From: Aphrophora alni
Lineage: Eukaryota > Arthropoda > Insecta > Hemiptera > Aphrophoridae
Assembly: GCA_963513935.1 (NCBI GenBank)
Contig: OY740772.1
Location: 14,974,098 to 15,038,097 of the forward strand
Direction of reading: 5' to 3'
Length of the DNA stretch: 64,000 nt
Shown: one piece after another, positions 11,423 through 23,100 of the stretch
Layout: each line of letters begins with the position of its first letter
How positions within the stretch are numbered: position 1 is the first letter of the stretch
The notes under the pieces: generated by a model
The model's input: only the letters and a program-made list of their open reading frames with translations
Databases searched by the model: none
Told to the model about the DNA's origin: nothing
Position numbers and translations under genes: made by a program

Positions 11423-13404
11423 CCTTAAAATTTCCGAAACAAAGTTTCACAGAGACGCTAAACATTAAAACAAAATTCAATAAAACAATTTTAATTGCAG
11501 CATTAGTAATGTAACAGTTATTACATCGTAAAACTGTCTTTTAACTGACTTGCAATGCACTAAAACCAGCTGTTTTCGATAACTGCATTGAGCCCTAAAT
11601 TTTCCCAATCTTTCATGCAACTCCACCGGAAAATCAACTGACGATTCTTCACGTGTACTTTATTATGTTTCACCGCCAGTGTAATTGTTTTGCATTCCTT
11701 GCGCTAACAATCCACTACAAGGAATTTGTATTTGCAGTTGATGATATTTTTAAAAACTAGGAAAGTGAAGAGTATGAAACTATAAAACAAAAAGTACAAG
11801 AAAAAACATTACAAATACTTCAACAAAATAAACTGTCAAACAAAGTGATTAAAGTTTTAAATAATCAAAATTGGACTAATAATATTAATTTTGTGACGCT
11901 TTAGAGTCGCGGTTACCGGTTTGAGTCTCCTTTGGTTGCAGTCCAGGTCTGAGAGCAATCTCGATTGATAATTGTGGTTAAAATACAGTAGCATGTAGCA
12001 AGGGCTTTAGTTTTTAATCTCCTTGAAGCTGGACTGTAATTAACAGCGCAACGTGTGTACTGTACTTTCCCAGCTGATGAGAGGAAACTCTAGACCACCC
12101 CTTAAGGTTAGATTTGTGTGCAGTTACTTTTATAATTAGAACGTAAGTCCAAATTAAGTTATTATAATTACCGCAATTAGTAGTGGTTATCTAGAGTAGT
12201 GTTTGGTAAGATGAGGGATAAGTGATTTATGGGGTGGGCAACTACGATTTCTTTCCAGTTTGGCTAACAAGTCAAGCAACTCTAACGTGTTGCAAATTGA
12301 ATTTTGAAAAGTAGACCTAAACAATGAATAGACCTAACATGTGATTACTTGTAAATAACGCTGTTTTCCACGAGTATTTATTTTCATTTGTTTTCTTGTA
12401 TTATTTTCAAGCATGATAAAAAAAGTATCGTTCATAATTCGTCCAAAAGTGCTTTTTCAGAGCTTGATAGATTTTCCCGCTCTTTCGGTACTTGCAATGG
12501 GAAATATTATAATCGTCTATTGACATGATTTCCTGTTGACCTTGCATCCATCTGATGTCGGCGACAATGACATTGTCCTAAGGTCATGAATATGACGTCA
12601 CCAAGCAATCAACATAAAATATATGATAATTTAATCAACCTAATGACGGTTTATTATAAGTTTGCTGGTTTGTAGGCATCCGGCTAAAAACGAAACATGC
12701 TTCTATGACGTGATATCCGGTCAGGGAAGATAATATCAGAATTGTTATATTACCGGAATATTGTGAAAGATTGTATGGGTGGAGTAATGGTAAAACAGAT
12801 CAATGAATCTATCGTTTTTAAAACACATAAATTAAAAAAAAAAAGAGAGATAATTAAATTTCATTGGCTCTCAGAAAGTGATGATCATTGGTCTCCTCCA
12901 CAATCAGCCAATCTTTTATTTTGCAACTCATCTTCTCTATCCTTAATGGTACCTCTCTACGATGACAAATAGCAAAGTTGACTAAACCTGACCTCTTAAA
13001 AAGTTGTGATATTCGTATACTTAAAGTGGAGGCTTTTTAAAATATGTATAGTTTCACAACTGTTTAAATTTACACATCTAGCCGGCGTGAAGTATGTAGT
13101 TATATAAACAATTACGAGCTTTATAAAACACGTGTTACAACTGTTTTAAACAAACTTACCCTATATTGTCTCCTTGATCTACCAATACAATTTTTCATTT
13201 CTATAAAGCCTAAAAGTACAACTTTTGGAAATAAATGTTGAAGATCTGCTTCTATTACGTATGATAGATTTGGGCAGGTATCATGACTGTTCCCATCAAC
13301 TTGTTTTAATGTGTGGTTCTCAGACTTCTCTCAGTATTCATCTGGACATTCCGCTATATGTTGAAACCACTTTTCGAAAGCCTTCACAAATCTAACCACA
13401 TCCT
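11423..13404. other. No gene seen
   Basis: About 2 kb of AT-rich DNA with scattered short open frames, the longest 76 codons at 12742-12972, none of which resembles a known protein. 11915-11960 contains ggtttgagtctcc, B-box-like but without an A box. Confidence 0.4.
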
Positions 13405-16400
13405 CAATATCAATCAACTCATCCAGCACTACAATGTATCTCATTCTCCTAACCTAACCTTCAATCAACTCATCCAGCACTACAATGTATCTCATTTTCC
13501 TAACCTAACCTTCAATCAACTCATCCAGCACTACAATGTATCTCATTCTCCTAACCTAACCTTCAATCAACTCATCCAGCACTACAATGTATCTCATTCT
13601 GTTAACCTAACCTTCAATCAAGTCATACAGCACTACAATGTATCTCATTCTCCTAACCTAACCTTCAATCAACTTATCCAGCACTACAATGTATCTCATT
13701 CTGTTAACCTAACCTTCAATCAAGTCATACAGCATTACAATGTATCTTATTCTCCTAACCTAACCTTCAATCAACTTATCCAGCACTACAATGTATCTCA
13801 TTCTGTTAACCTAACCTTCAATCAAGTCATACAGCACTACAATGTATCTCATTCTCCTAACCTAACCTTCAATCAACTTATCCAGCACTACAATGTATCT
13901 CATTCTGTTAACCTAACCTTCAATCAAGTCATACAGCATTACAATGTATCTTATTCTCCTAACCTAACCTTCAATCAACTCATCCAGCACTATAATGTAT
14001 CTCATTCTCCTTACCTAACCTTCAATCAACTCATCCAGCACTACAATGTATCTCATTCTCCTTACCTAACCTTCAATCAACTGATCCAGCACTACAATGT
14101 ATCTCATTCTCCTTACCTAACCTTCAATCAACTGATCCAGCACTACAATGTATCTCATTCTCCCAACCTAACCTTCAATCAACTGATCCAGCACTACAAT
14201 GTATATCATTCTCCTTACCTAACCTTCAATCAACTGATCCAGCACTACAATGTATCTCATTCTCCCAACCTAACTAACCTTGCCTTCAATCAACTCATTT
14301 AGCACTACAATGTATCTCATTCTCCTAACCTAACCTGATGTTCAACCAACTCATCTAGCACTACAATGTATCTCATTCTCCTTACCTAACCTTCAATCAA
14401 CTCATCCAACACTACAATGTATCTCATTCTCATTACCTAACCTTCAATGAACTCATCCAGCACTACAATGTATCTCATTCTCCTTACCTAACCTTCAATC
14501 AACTCATCCAGCACTACAATGTATCTCATTCTCCTTACCTAACCTTCAATCAACTCATCCAGCACTACAATGTATCTCATTCTCCTTACCTAACCTTCAA
14601 TCAACTGATCCAGCACTACAATGTATCTCATTCTCCTTACCTAACCTTCAATCAACTGATCCAGCACTACAATGTATCTCATTCTCCTTACCTAACCTTC
14701 AATCAACTCATCCAGCACTACAATGTATCTCATTCTCCTTACCTAACCTTCAATCAACTGATCCAGCACTACAATGTATCTCATTCTCCTTACCTAACCT
14801 TCAATCAACTCATCCAGCACTACAATGTATCTCATTCTCCTTACCTAACCTTCAATGAACTCATCCAGCACTACAATGTATCTCATTCTCCTTACCTAAC
14901 CTTCAATCAACTCATCCAGCACTACAATGTATCTCATTCTCCTTACCTAACCTTCAATCAACTCATCCAGCACTACAATGTATCTCATTCTCCTTACCTA
15001 ACCTTCAATCAACTGATCCAGCACTACAATGTATCTCATTCTCCTTACCTAACCTTCAATCAACTGATCCAGCACTACAATGTATCTCATTCTCCTTACC
15101 TAACCTTCAATCAACTCATCCAGCACTACAATGTATCTCATTCTCCTTACCTAACCTTCAATCAACTGATCCAGCACTACAATGTATCTCATTCTCCTTA
15201 CCTAACCTTCAATCAACTCATCCAGCACTACAATGTATCTCATTCTCCTTACCTAACCTTCAATCAACTCATCCAGCACTACAATGTATCTCATTCTCCT
15301 TACCTAACCTTCAATCAACTGATCCAGCACTACAATGTATCTCATTCTCCTTACCTAACCTTCAATCAACTCATCCAGCACTACAATGTATCTCATTCTC
15401 CTTACCTAACCTTCAATCAACTCATCCAGCACTACAATGTATCTCATTCTCCTTACCTAACCTTCAATCAACTGATCCAGCACTACAATGTATCTCATTC
15501 TCCTTACCTAACCTTCAATCAACTGATCCAGCACTACAATGTATCTCATTCTCCTTACCTAACCTTCAATCAACTCATCCAGCACTACAATGTATCTCAT
15601 TCTCCTTACCTAACCTTCAATCAACTCATCCAGCACTACAATGTATCTCATTCTCCTTACCTAACCTTCAATCAACTCATCCAGCACTACAATGTATCTC
15701 ATTCTCCTTACCTAACCTTCAATCAACTCATCCAGCACTACAATGTATCCCAACCTAACCTAACCTTGCCTTCAATCAACTCATTTAGCACTACAATGTA
15801 TCTCATTCTCCTAACCTAACCTGATGTTCAACCAACTCATCTAGCACTACAATGTATCTCATTCTCCTTACCTAACCTTCAATCAACTCATCCAACACTA
15901 CAATGTATCTCATTCTCCCAACCTAACCTTACCTTCATCAACTCATCCAGCTTTGTATCTCATTCTCCTAACCTAACCTAACCTTCAATCAACTCATCCA
16001 GCACTACAATGTATCTCATTCTCCCAACCTAACCTTACCTTCATCAACTCATCCAGCTTTGTATCTCATTCTCCTAACCTAACCTAACCTTACTTTCAAT
16101 CAACTCATCCAGCACTACAATGTATCTCATTCTCCTAACCTAACCTTCAATCAACTCTTCCAGCACTACAATGTATCTCATTCTCCTTATCTAACCTTCA
16201 ATCAACTCATCCAGCACTACAATGTATCTCATTCTGTTAACCTAACCTTCAATCAAGTCATACAACACTACAATGTATCTCATTCTCCCAACCTAACCTA
16301 ACCTTGCCTTCAATCAACTCATCTAGCACTACAATGTATCTCATTCTCCTAACTTAACCTGATGTTCAATCAACTCATCAATTTCTACAATGTATCTCAT

Positions 16401-16475
16401 TCTCCTAACCTAATCTAACTTGAAATTCAATCACCTCATCCAGTTCAACAATGTATCTCTTATATAACCCAACAT
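13405..16475. repeat. 51-bp minisatellite, about 60 units
   Basis: The unit has ttcaatcaactcatccagca, then ctacaatgtatctcattct, then ccttacctaacc or cctaacctaacc. Its period is 51 bp. It has blocks: an early part where two variants alternate (ctcctaacc with actcatccagc, and ctgttaacc with agtcatacagc, a 102-bp dimer), a long homogenised block with ccttacctaacc at about 13985-15745, and a diverged tail with indels at 15750-16475. Because 51 is divisible by 3, one frame remains open for hundreds of codons, including 329 codons at 13313-14302, with a 17-residue repeat FNQLIQHYNVSHSPNLT. The same frame is open through 14340-15750 but has no ATG there. On the minus strand most units contain GGTTAGGTTAGG or one TTAGG word. 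Confidence 0.95.
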
Positions 16476-16514
16476 TCCTCTCTTACAGGTTAGGTTGGAT
16501 AATAAAAACTACTA

Positions 16515-16947
16515 TCCCTCATATTTAAAAAAAATTTGGATTCTGTTTATGGCAATTTTTTTAGGTGACAGCGATAACCTAAAAAAGCAAAGGTTATGGG
16601 TTTTTTGTTGTTGTTGTATTGGTGCGTGGAAGTTGCTAATAAATTTTAAATTGAAAATATAGACTTATAATACCTCATTTTAAACGTTTCGTGAGACAAG
16701 AAAAATGACAGAGAAAATTAAATTCTGACCACTCAAAACAAAATGGTCGCCAATAGAGTTATTTTATTTGCGAAGTTAGATTGGTACATTAAAAATGAGG
16801 TATACAAACCTATATGTGCTATTTGAAATTTTGAAGCAATCCCCACCCCAAGATTAAAAAACTAAACCTTCGCTTTTTTAGGTTGCTACTCTTACCTAAA
16901 TAGATTGCCGCAAACAGAACTGAAATATTAAAAAAAATATAAGGTAT
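16515..16947. mobile_element. Foldback element / MITE
   Basis: The left arm (ttctgtttatggcaat ... ttaggtgacagcgataacct ... aaaaagcaaaggtta, 16540-16598) is mirrored at 16862-16919 (aaaccttcgcttttttaggt ... attgccgcaaacagaa). It has a non-coding centre and no target duplication that I could fix. Confidence 0.7.
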
Positions 16948-16969
16948 AGAAGTTTCTTTTCAGCCACCT

Positions 16970-17330
16970 TGTCTATTCCTTAGAATGTGTCTCTCAAATA
17001 TTGTGACGGCATTTTCATCTGATATGGCAATTCTTGTCTCTGAACTGGTCGCATTAGTGTTTTTAATAATTTGACCTTCGTTTTCGATTCAATAAGTAGA
17101 TTCCTAAACAACTGCCTATTTGCATAATTCCCTGCCTGTGTCGTTTCGTTTATCACTCTAGTCATGCCATTATTCTATATCACTGTCGACCAAAGAAACT
17201 CCTTCAACTTCAAAGAAACTCCTCATTTCTTCAAGTCTGTCGGTGCTCTTCTAATCTCTGCGTTTGATAATCTCATATACATAGTCTTCCTATCATTTAC
17301 AATAAGACATTTGTTTAAAGCTTCTTATTC
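16970..17330 (-). pseudogene. RTE-like LINE reverse transcriptase relic
   Basis: The minus strand reads NETTQAGNYANRQLFRN, then LLIESKTKVKLLKTLMRPV. It corresponds to the conserved post-catalytic region of RTE-type LINE proteins, where a run of N-x-A(Y/F)xANRxL is followed by SRxTKxxLYKTLIRPV. Upstream codons, up to about 17330, continue in broken frames with an RRAPTDLKK-type segment. The reading ends around 16980 in QMKMPSQYLRDTF. No YxDD motif is present, so only the thumb/connection part remains. It is dead. Confidence 0.6.
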
Positions 17331-17386
17331 TATTTGTCCGTAAATTTGTTTAAAATGCGCAAGAACAGATTTTAATCAGATTTAGT

Positions 17387-17389
<3 letters not shown>

Positions 17390-17433
<44 letters not shown>
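17390..17433 (+). repeat. (TA)n microsatellite
   Basis: A 44-bp TA run. Confidence 0.97.
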
Positions 17434-17435
<2 letters not shown>

Positions 17436-17489
17436 AAGGACTATTTTTTTATCTTTTTTATAACCTAACCTAAGCTCTGCTTACAAACT

Positions 17490-17960
17490 TGGAGGTATTG
17501 CTTCTTGGGTTAAAAGAAGCCAACAACTTAAAACAACCAGAGGTCTATCTCATTTCGTTGTCTCTCTATCCATCCCTCCTTATGTGTTTTTTACATTTTT
17601 TTTTAAAAAACAGTTCTACAGAATTGAACCAAATTTAGGTACATTGTTGTTATTTTCAATTTCAGTTACTATGTTTAAGTTCCTTTACAGTAACCCAACT
17701 CGTTTCAAAATGGCGAGCATTTAAAGTTTTTAAATAACTCTAAAACTAAATTTACTAAAAGATTACAAGAACAACTTCTTTTAAGTAAATTTTGTAGTTG
17801 TTTTTAAAATTGCGTGAAAAATAAACGATTATTTGGCTCTTATTTAAATATATTATTATATATTTTTTTTATCAAAAACTGTGTCTACAGTATGTTGATT
17901 TTTAATGTTTTGTTTTTGGGAAGGGTTGACTGAGAAAATATGTGCAAAGATTATTTTCAA
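17490..17960 (+). repeat. Single-arm copy of foldback family K
   Basis: It shares ttaaaagaagccaa, ggtctatctcatttcgttgt, cagaattgaaccaaattta and cgtttcaaaatggcg with the arms of the foldback element at 37680-38785. It ends with a family G stretch near 17900-17960. Confidence 0.6.
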
Positions 17961-18401
17961 ATGTATTCAGGTTGATTTTAGTTATTTTTTGTCAAAATAA
18001 ACACAAATTATTCGGTAGTTGTCAATAAAAAAAGTGAGAATGAACCATGGACGCTGACTTTACAAAAAAAAAGAAATAAATAAAAATAAAGACACTTGCT
18101 TCATTTGTGGCATGAAGACTTTTTCGTCATACTGCTTCAAAAACAGCTGTTTTCAATACATGCATTGAGATGCTAAAATTGTTCTTTTTAGTCCTAGAAC
18201 CTAAAAACATCAGCTGAGGTCGAGGTCATCAGCTGTTACTTCGTTTATACCAATTAATTAACAATTGTAAAGCATTTATAAAAACAACCGATACTCTTGA
18301 TTGTAAATAACCGTTAAAACAGCTGTTACCATCGATTTGAAGGTAAATAGGTTATAACATTTTATAACAATTTGTTTTCGCCATTCCGAATATTGATATA
18401 C

Positions 18402-18665
18402 TAATTCAAATATATAAGACTTACCGTCGTCAATATTCTGTTTGCGTCGTTCAAACGACGGCCGTTTCGGCTATTCAGCCATTATCAAGTTGTAAAGATG
18501 TAATCTGGTTTACCTTCGTCAACTAAAATGTGTATAAGTGTTTGTAATTGACGAAGGGAAACCAGATTACTTTACAACTTGATAATGGCTGAATAGTCGA
18601 AACGGCCGTCGTTTGAACGACGCAAACAGAATATTGACGACGGTAAGTCTTATATATTTGAATTA
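18402..18665. ncRNA. 264-bp palindrome of two inverted hammerhead-like PLE tails
   Basis: The arms 18402-18522 and 18549-18665 are almost perfect inverted copies; the left arm has a 3-bp insertion and there are a few mismatches. The spacer is about 25 bp. Each arm carries one module, plus strand 18578-18623 and minus strand 18446-18491: TTGATAA, a GGCT-gaat-AGCC hairpin (perfect in the left arm, one change in the right), CGAAAC, then a CGTCGTT-tg-AACGACG hairpin. The order box-hairpin-GAAAC-hairpin matches the hammerhead layout. As a whole the element could fold into a long hairpin RNA. Confidence 0.6.
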
Positions 18666-18746
18666 TAACATTTTAGTTTTTGTGATATTGTTTTCTTATA
18701 TTATTTTCAGTACAATGAAAAATATAGTTCATCACTTGGACCAAAA

Positions 18747-18812
18747 GAAGCTTTTCGATACTCGCTCGGCTCCGCCTCGGTCGTTAAACTTGAACTTGTA
18801 TCGAAAAGCTTC
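18747..18812. repeat. Hairpin with 14-16 bp arms
   Basis: gaagcttttcgata (18747-18760) is perfectly inverted at 18799-18812. The loop holds ctcgctcggctccgcctcgg, itself a short GC-rich direct repeat. A small inverted-repeat element is likely. Confidence 0.7.
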
Positions 18813-19127
18813 ACTTTTGATCCTATTGATGAAATATACTATCATTACGTATTTGATTAAAATCGAGCTTTTATTGGTACATTTTTGAGTACTTGTGTAC
18901 TAAACGGATCCTCATTTTTTGTAAGTTCAAAACTCGAAACATCCTTTTGCGAATATTGTTATCTGTCTACTAGAACCCTTTTTTTTTCACTTCCTATTTT
19001 GAACACAAATTTCTATACTACTTGTAAACATAAAATAAACTAAATTTACTTTTTTTTACAAAATGTAAATGAATTATTGTTGGAAATGTCTAGAAGATGT
19101 AGCCTAAACATTGTATGGGTGATCTAA

Positions 19128-19375
19128 CTGCAGACCAATTGGAATATTTTCTAAGATGGAGTATCTAAGATCGAAATGCAATGAGAGGTTTACCTAATAG
19201 GGTATCCGGATGACCTTGCTTTGATTGTGAGAGGTAAAGAGAAAATCAAGTATTTTAAGCTATGCTGTAATCAAGATCGAATCTTGGATGGAGGAGATTG
19301 GTCTACAACTAGCTCCGAAGAAAACTGAAATTGTAATTTTAACAGGACACTGGAAGCTAAAATCCATCCATGTTA
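19128..19375 (+). pseudogene. LINE reverse transcriptase catalytic-core relic (YPDD)
   Basis: One frame from 19128 reads ..NWNIF*DGVSKIEMQ*, then EVYLIGYPDDLALIVRGK. This is the region around the YxDD catalytic box of a non-LTR retrotransposon reverse transcriptase; the box is YPDD instead of the common YADD. A frameshift follows near 19255, and another frame continues as AVIKIESWMEEIGLQLAPKK then TEIVILTGHWKLK. That matches the segment after the catalytic box in R1/I/Loa-type LINEs (W....GL.LAP.KTE.V.LTG). There are two in-frame stops and one frameshift, so it is dead. Confidence 0.75.
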
Positions 19376-20279
19376 AATAAATAGTGTAAAAATTGCACTA
19401 ACTTTTTCACTCGCTCATCCCCAAAACCAAATAAAAAACAAAAAAAAAAATTCCCTTATTTTTTAAGAGACGAAAAAAGTTATATATTTTTCGAAACCCT
19501 CCCTGTATATAGAACTTCAGTTAAATCACATTCTGTAGATAACCCTCAACTTTCCACTCACGTGTCCATCACTTTCATACACCAACTAGAAGCTGAGATA
19601 TTGCAGCGCATGGGGACTTTTCCCCTAACCTTGTATAGTCTAACATAACCTAACTTATTTGTGTTAATTTTTGCAACAACTAATTTAATCTACATTTTTA
19701 ATCACCAATAACTCGGCTTCATCTCGAGTCTCGGCTTTTTGCCTACCGCTTAAGGGGCGATTAGACAAGTGGCATTAAAAAGACGCTGGCACTTACTCCA
19801 TCATATTGAATGCTTGTTCTTGTAGAGTTGTTTATACAAGTAGCTTATCTATTTTGTACTTTTGTTTAGAAAAATAAGGGAAAATATCATAGTAAATAAC
19901 GTGCTTGTAAGCTATTCCTTTAAATGTTTAAAATCTAACTAGCCCGATTTCCTGCAGGCGAAGCCGCGGGCACTTCAAGTTTTGGAACCACAAATTTTGC
20001 AATTCACAAATATTAACTGTAATTTCATGACATTTACAAGTAATCACCCTGTACTTTGAATGTATTTGTATAATTAATTTTGGTGAATTGTTCGCACACG
20101 TCCAGCTTGCCTTGGCCTCAGTACAATGTCTCCAGGCTATGGCGACTTTCTGTAACGTATTTAGGTGAGTGTCAACCTTAAATCCAGACCTAACACATCA
20201 GCTGTTGTCATTCGTTTTAAAACAAAGTATTCCATTCCAGTTTTAAAGTTATCGGATAAAAATTATATTAATATTATTT
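19376..20279. repeat. Mixed dispersed repeats, no gene
   Basis: 19390-19440 is a family G fragment (ttgcactaactttttcac, ccccaaaaccaaataaa). 19690-19800 (cggcttcatctcgagtctc ... aagtggcattaaaaagacgc) is related to 29650-29810. 19935-19980 (agcccgatttcctgcaggcg) is the tail word of the element at 35919-36350. The rest shows nothing. Confidence 0.5.
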
Positions 20280-20342
20280 GTGTATATAAAAATTAATATA
20301 CGAAGTTTCAAGGATATAAATCAACTCCCATTATCAGGTGAT
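20280..20342 (-). ncRNA. Hammerhead-like PLE tail module
   Basis: Minus strand: CTGATAA, then GGGA/TCCT hairpin arms, TTGAAAC, then a terminal hairpin-like part with tatatacac. This copy keeps C at core position 3 but has A at position 8. Confidence 0.5.
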
Positions 20343-20419
20343 AAAACATAAAACATGAGAAATGTGATTTTTTTTCCGTTATAAAATCCTTATAATTTTT
20401 TTTTTTTAAATGACAATAT

Positions 20420-20600
20420 AAAGTCTTCTAGAATATTGAAATAGCGTCATGGTCGGAAAGAGAACAAGAGTTGGTCAATAGAGACCTGATAGAAAAGTAT
20501 AAAGAGAAGAATTTAACTCAAGACTAAATGAAAAAGTTTAGATCCACATAGGGTCCCTTCGGGATTGTTATACGCGTACTCCCTACAGTGAGACCCTAGA
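20420..20600 (+). repeat. Dispersed repeat family F
   Basis: Contains atagcgtcatggtcgg, gagacctgatagaaaag, agatccacatagggtccctt and gtactccctacagtgag in the family order. It faces the minus-strand copy at 20846. Confidence 0.65.
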
Positions 20601-20845
20601 AGCTGACAAATGTAAATAGAGCCAACTTAGTTTGGGGCTAAGAAAAAAAGGCGAAAAAAAACAGTCAAAATTATGAAGATTATAGAAAAACGTTATCAAG
20701 AAAACACAAGTTGCAGGATTACACAACACAAGAACTATTCATTTCTTGACAATATTAGCCTACGTTATAAATATAGCTGTGCGTATTTGTTAAAACAGCG
20801 CCTAACTTTTTCCGATATCGCCGGCATATGAATATGGAATTTACA

Positions 20846-21080
20846 TAAGCTATAAGTAGCGAGTACGAATACGGCAAGCCTGAGAGGCCCTAGCTGGATT
20901 TACACTTTCTTTATGTAGTCTTGGGTAAGATCCCTCTCTTTCATCTGTTCCTATCAAGTCTCTCTTGACGAAATCTTGTCCTTTTTTTATCCTAACACAA
21001 ATTGGAGTATTTGAGAACTCTATTTTTTTGTAAGGGTATGATGACAGAGGTTTTTTGCTTTTAAACAACAAAAGGGAAAA
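20846..21080 (-). repeat. Dispersed repeat family F, near full-length
   Basis: Mirror image of the 20420 copy: gagaggccctagctggattt, gtcttgggtaagatccctct, tatcaagtctctcttgac, then ttgagaactctattt and ggttttttgcttttaaac. The short open frame at 20850-21071 lies wholly inside the repeat. Confidence 0.7.
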
Positions 21081-21544
21081 AACCGATAAGGGTTTATCTT
21101 AAGTGTTCTCAATTGATGTTTTCTACAAAGAGACCTAGCTTTTGACTGCAGAGACTTAGCTTTCTACGTTCTATCGTTATTACTAGTTACTTTTAAACAT
21201 AACATTACAGTCCGTGCAAACTAGCTGTGCCAGTGACGTAATCATCCTTACCACTCAACGTCGCTGTATGTCGAAACTAAAAACATCAGTTCTGTTAATT
21301 CCAGCTGAATTCCCGGATTCAGATTATGAGTTGATAGGCCTTTCATGTTACTTTTTTATTCAGTGAAAAGGCTTTCTGCATTAAGTTAATGTTAGAGTTC
21401 AGGAAATATCCGAACAACAGATGTTTTTAGGCTGGTGTTTAGAATGGTTCGCTAAATTAAGAATCTTCTAAATTGCGGTAAGAATATTCTCATTCACCGG
21501 TAGGCTGTATTGCACTGATTATGCTATTGTTAATACAGTACTTA

Positions 21545-21745
21545 GTGTCCTTTTTTTTGTTGTTCAAGGGCAAAAAACCTTTCGATCATCATCACTTTAT
21601 AAAAAAGGACGAAATAAAAAAGCCAAAAATAAATACCCCTAGCGCTGGGAATACCTAATAGCGTTAGGATCGGAAAAGAATAAGATTTGATCAAGAGAAA
21701 CCTCACAAGATGAAAGAGATCTAACCCAAGATTACATGAAGTGTA
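21545..21745 (+). repeat. Dispersed repeat family F, near full-length
   Basis: Starts gttgttcaagggcaaaaaac, then atcatcatcactttataaaa, aatagcgttaggatcgg and gatgaaagagatctaaccc. Third family F copy within 1.3 kb. Confidence 0.7.
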
Positions 21746-21984
21746 AAACAACTCGGGATTGAGAAAACCTTGAGGGTTTTTATTCCCCCCGAGTGCCATT
21801 TTCAGATTTGATTTTAACGAGTTTTTAACATGTTTTGATAAACAGATATATTTTATATTTCCTATCTCTTTTTTTAAGTCTAGCTTTTTACTTTTTAATC
21901 TAATGAGAAAAGGAATGTTTAGGAAATCTATATCATGGCATTAGTAAGTGATTTGTTGATTGATTGTGAAACGATAAGGAACGT

Positions 21985-22500
21985 TGAATCGATTAACAAA
22001 AGAAGGTTTAATTATTGATAAAAGATTAAACTGGAAAATGAATTTTGATAAATTAAAACAAGTTATTTATCAAAACATGTATGACCTATTTGGATGAGTA
22101 AAAAAAAAATTGTGCGTTTGTAGAATCTAGAATTCAGTACGGTATTGAATGTTGGGATGCGATTTACTTTGAAAATGTTAGGCCTATAGTGTTACAACAG
22201 AAATATCTCGTAAGTTGCTTATAAATGTGCATTCTTTACCATTGTTTAGGATGTTAAACATTCTTGTTTTGAGATATATAAAGACTAAGGTCTAATCTTA
22301 ATAAAGATTTGCTTCGAACTTTCAAGGAGCCTTATGTGAGATCTGGGTGCTGCACCAAAACTATTTAATAACCTGATTCCTGTGTTCTTGAAAAACTAAT
22401 TAATGAAACTAATTAAAAACATGGTTGTTTTCTCTAGATGATGTAAAGAGCTAGCCTATTATATGATGTTAGTGAATTTTGTTTGATTGTTATAATCTTT
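21985..22500 (+). pseudogene. LINE ORF2 C-terminal relic (CR1/jockey-like)
   Basis: Pieces in neighbouring frames read EGLIIDKRLNWKMNFDKLKQ, then VESRIQYGIECW and YFENVRPIVLQQKYL. They match the LG(L)xxDxxLxWxxH ... xxxSxLxYGIxxWG ... LxxxQKxxxR stretch after the reverse transcriptase core in CR1 and jockey-like LINEs. Frameshifts and stops separate the pieces. The tandem repeat at 22735-22930 may belong to its 3' untranslated region. Confidence 0.6.
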
Positions 22501-22734
22501 TTCTTTGTTTTTTAAGTTAGAGAGAATTTATGATTAATATCATTGTACTCTGTAATTATGATTCCCTGAAATTTGTAAATTTTAGATTTTATCGTTTTCC
22601 CTTTACATTCCAAAATGTAGATTTCACCTTTTTTAAATTATATAGTGGCATTCTTTTTCTATTACTATGTACATATAATTCTTATTTTAGAGCACTTTAT
22701 GTTTTTGTTTAATTTTTTCTGTTGCTGGAAAACC

Positions 22735-22930
22735 CAAAACAGGCTGAGCCTTTAGGGTTTCCTAAATTTATCATGGAGAATTTGTATAATATTATGTTAT
22801 GTAATCTAAGTTTTCTTTTAGGTTATGTTAACGGCCTGAGCCTTTAGGCTTTCCTACATTTATTATGGAGAATTAGTATAATATTAAGTTATGTAATCTA
22901 AGTTTTCTTTTAGGTTTATTTATATGTCTC
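22735..22930 (+). repeat. Two-copy tandem repeat, about 92 bp
   Basis: Two copies of ctgagcctttagg(g/c)tttcct ... tatggagaat(t/a)gtataat ... gtaatctaagttttctttta, starting near 22742 and 22836. Confidence 0.85.
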
Positions 22931-23035
22931 AAAACTTATGTATATCTAAAGATTAATATATTTTTCTTTTTTGTATGAAAAAAATCTATAAAAATTTCTT
23001 TCTTCTTTTTACATTTTTCACGATCTAAGTTCTTC

Positions 23036-23100
23036 ACTTGATAACGCTAGTTGATACATACTCTCGAAACGTTGCGTTTTAGTTTTATATACACAAATGA
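23036..23100 (+). ncRNA. Hammerhead-like PLE tail module
   Basis: TTGATAA, a GCTAGT/ACTCTC-type arm pair around ttgatacat, CGAAAC, then gttgcgttttagtttt and atacacaaa. Confidence 0.5.

Noticed and set aside
11880..11960. Second tRNA-like promoter (ggtttgagtctcc)
   Set aside because: A B-box-like word is present but no A box lies at the proper distance upstream.
13313..14302. 329-codon open frame with 17-residue repeats
   Set aside because: It follows from a 51-bp repeat (multiple of 3) lacking stops in one frame. There is no signal peptide, domain or splice context, and the array continues beyond with indels that break the frame.
13405..16475. CRISPR-like appearance of regular repeats
   Set aside because: Units are directly contiguous with no unique spacers, and the genome is eukaryotic in character.
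13405..16475. Interstitial telomere
   Set aside because: TTAGG words occur only once or twice per 51-bp unit, never as a long uninterrupted run.
18613..18888. 91-codon open frame
   Set aside because: Starts inside the palindrome and runs through a hairpin repeat; no protein resemblance.
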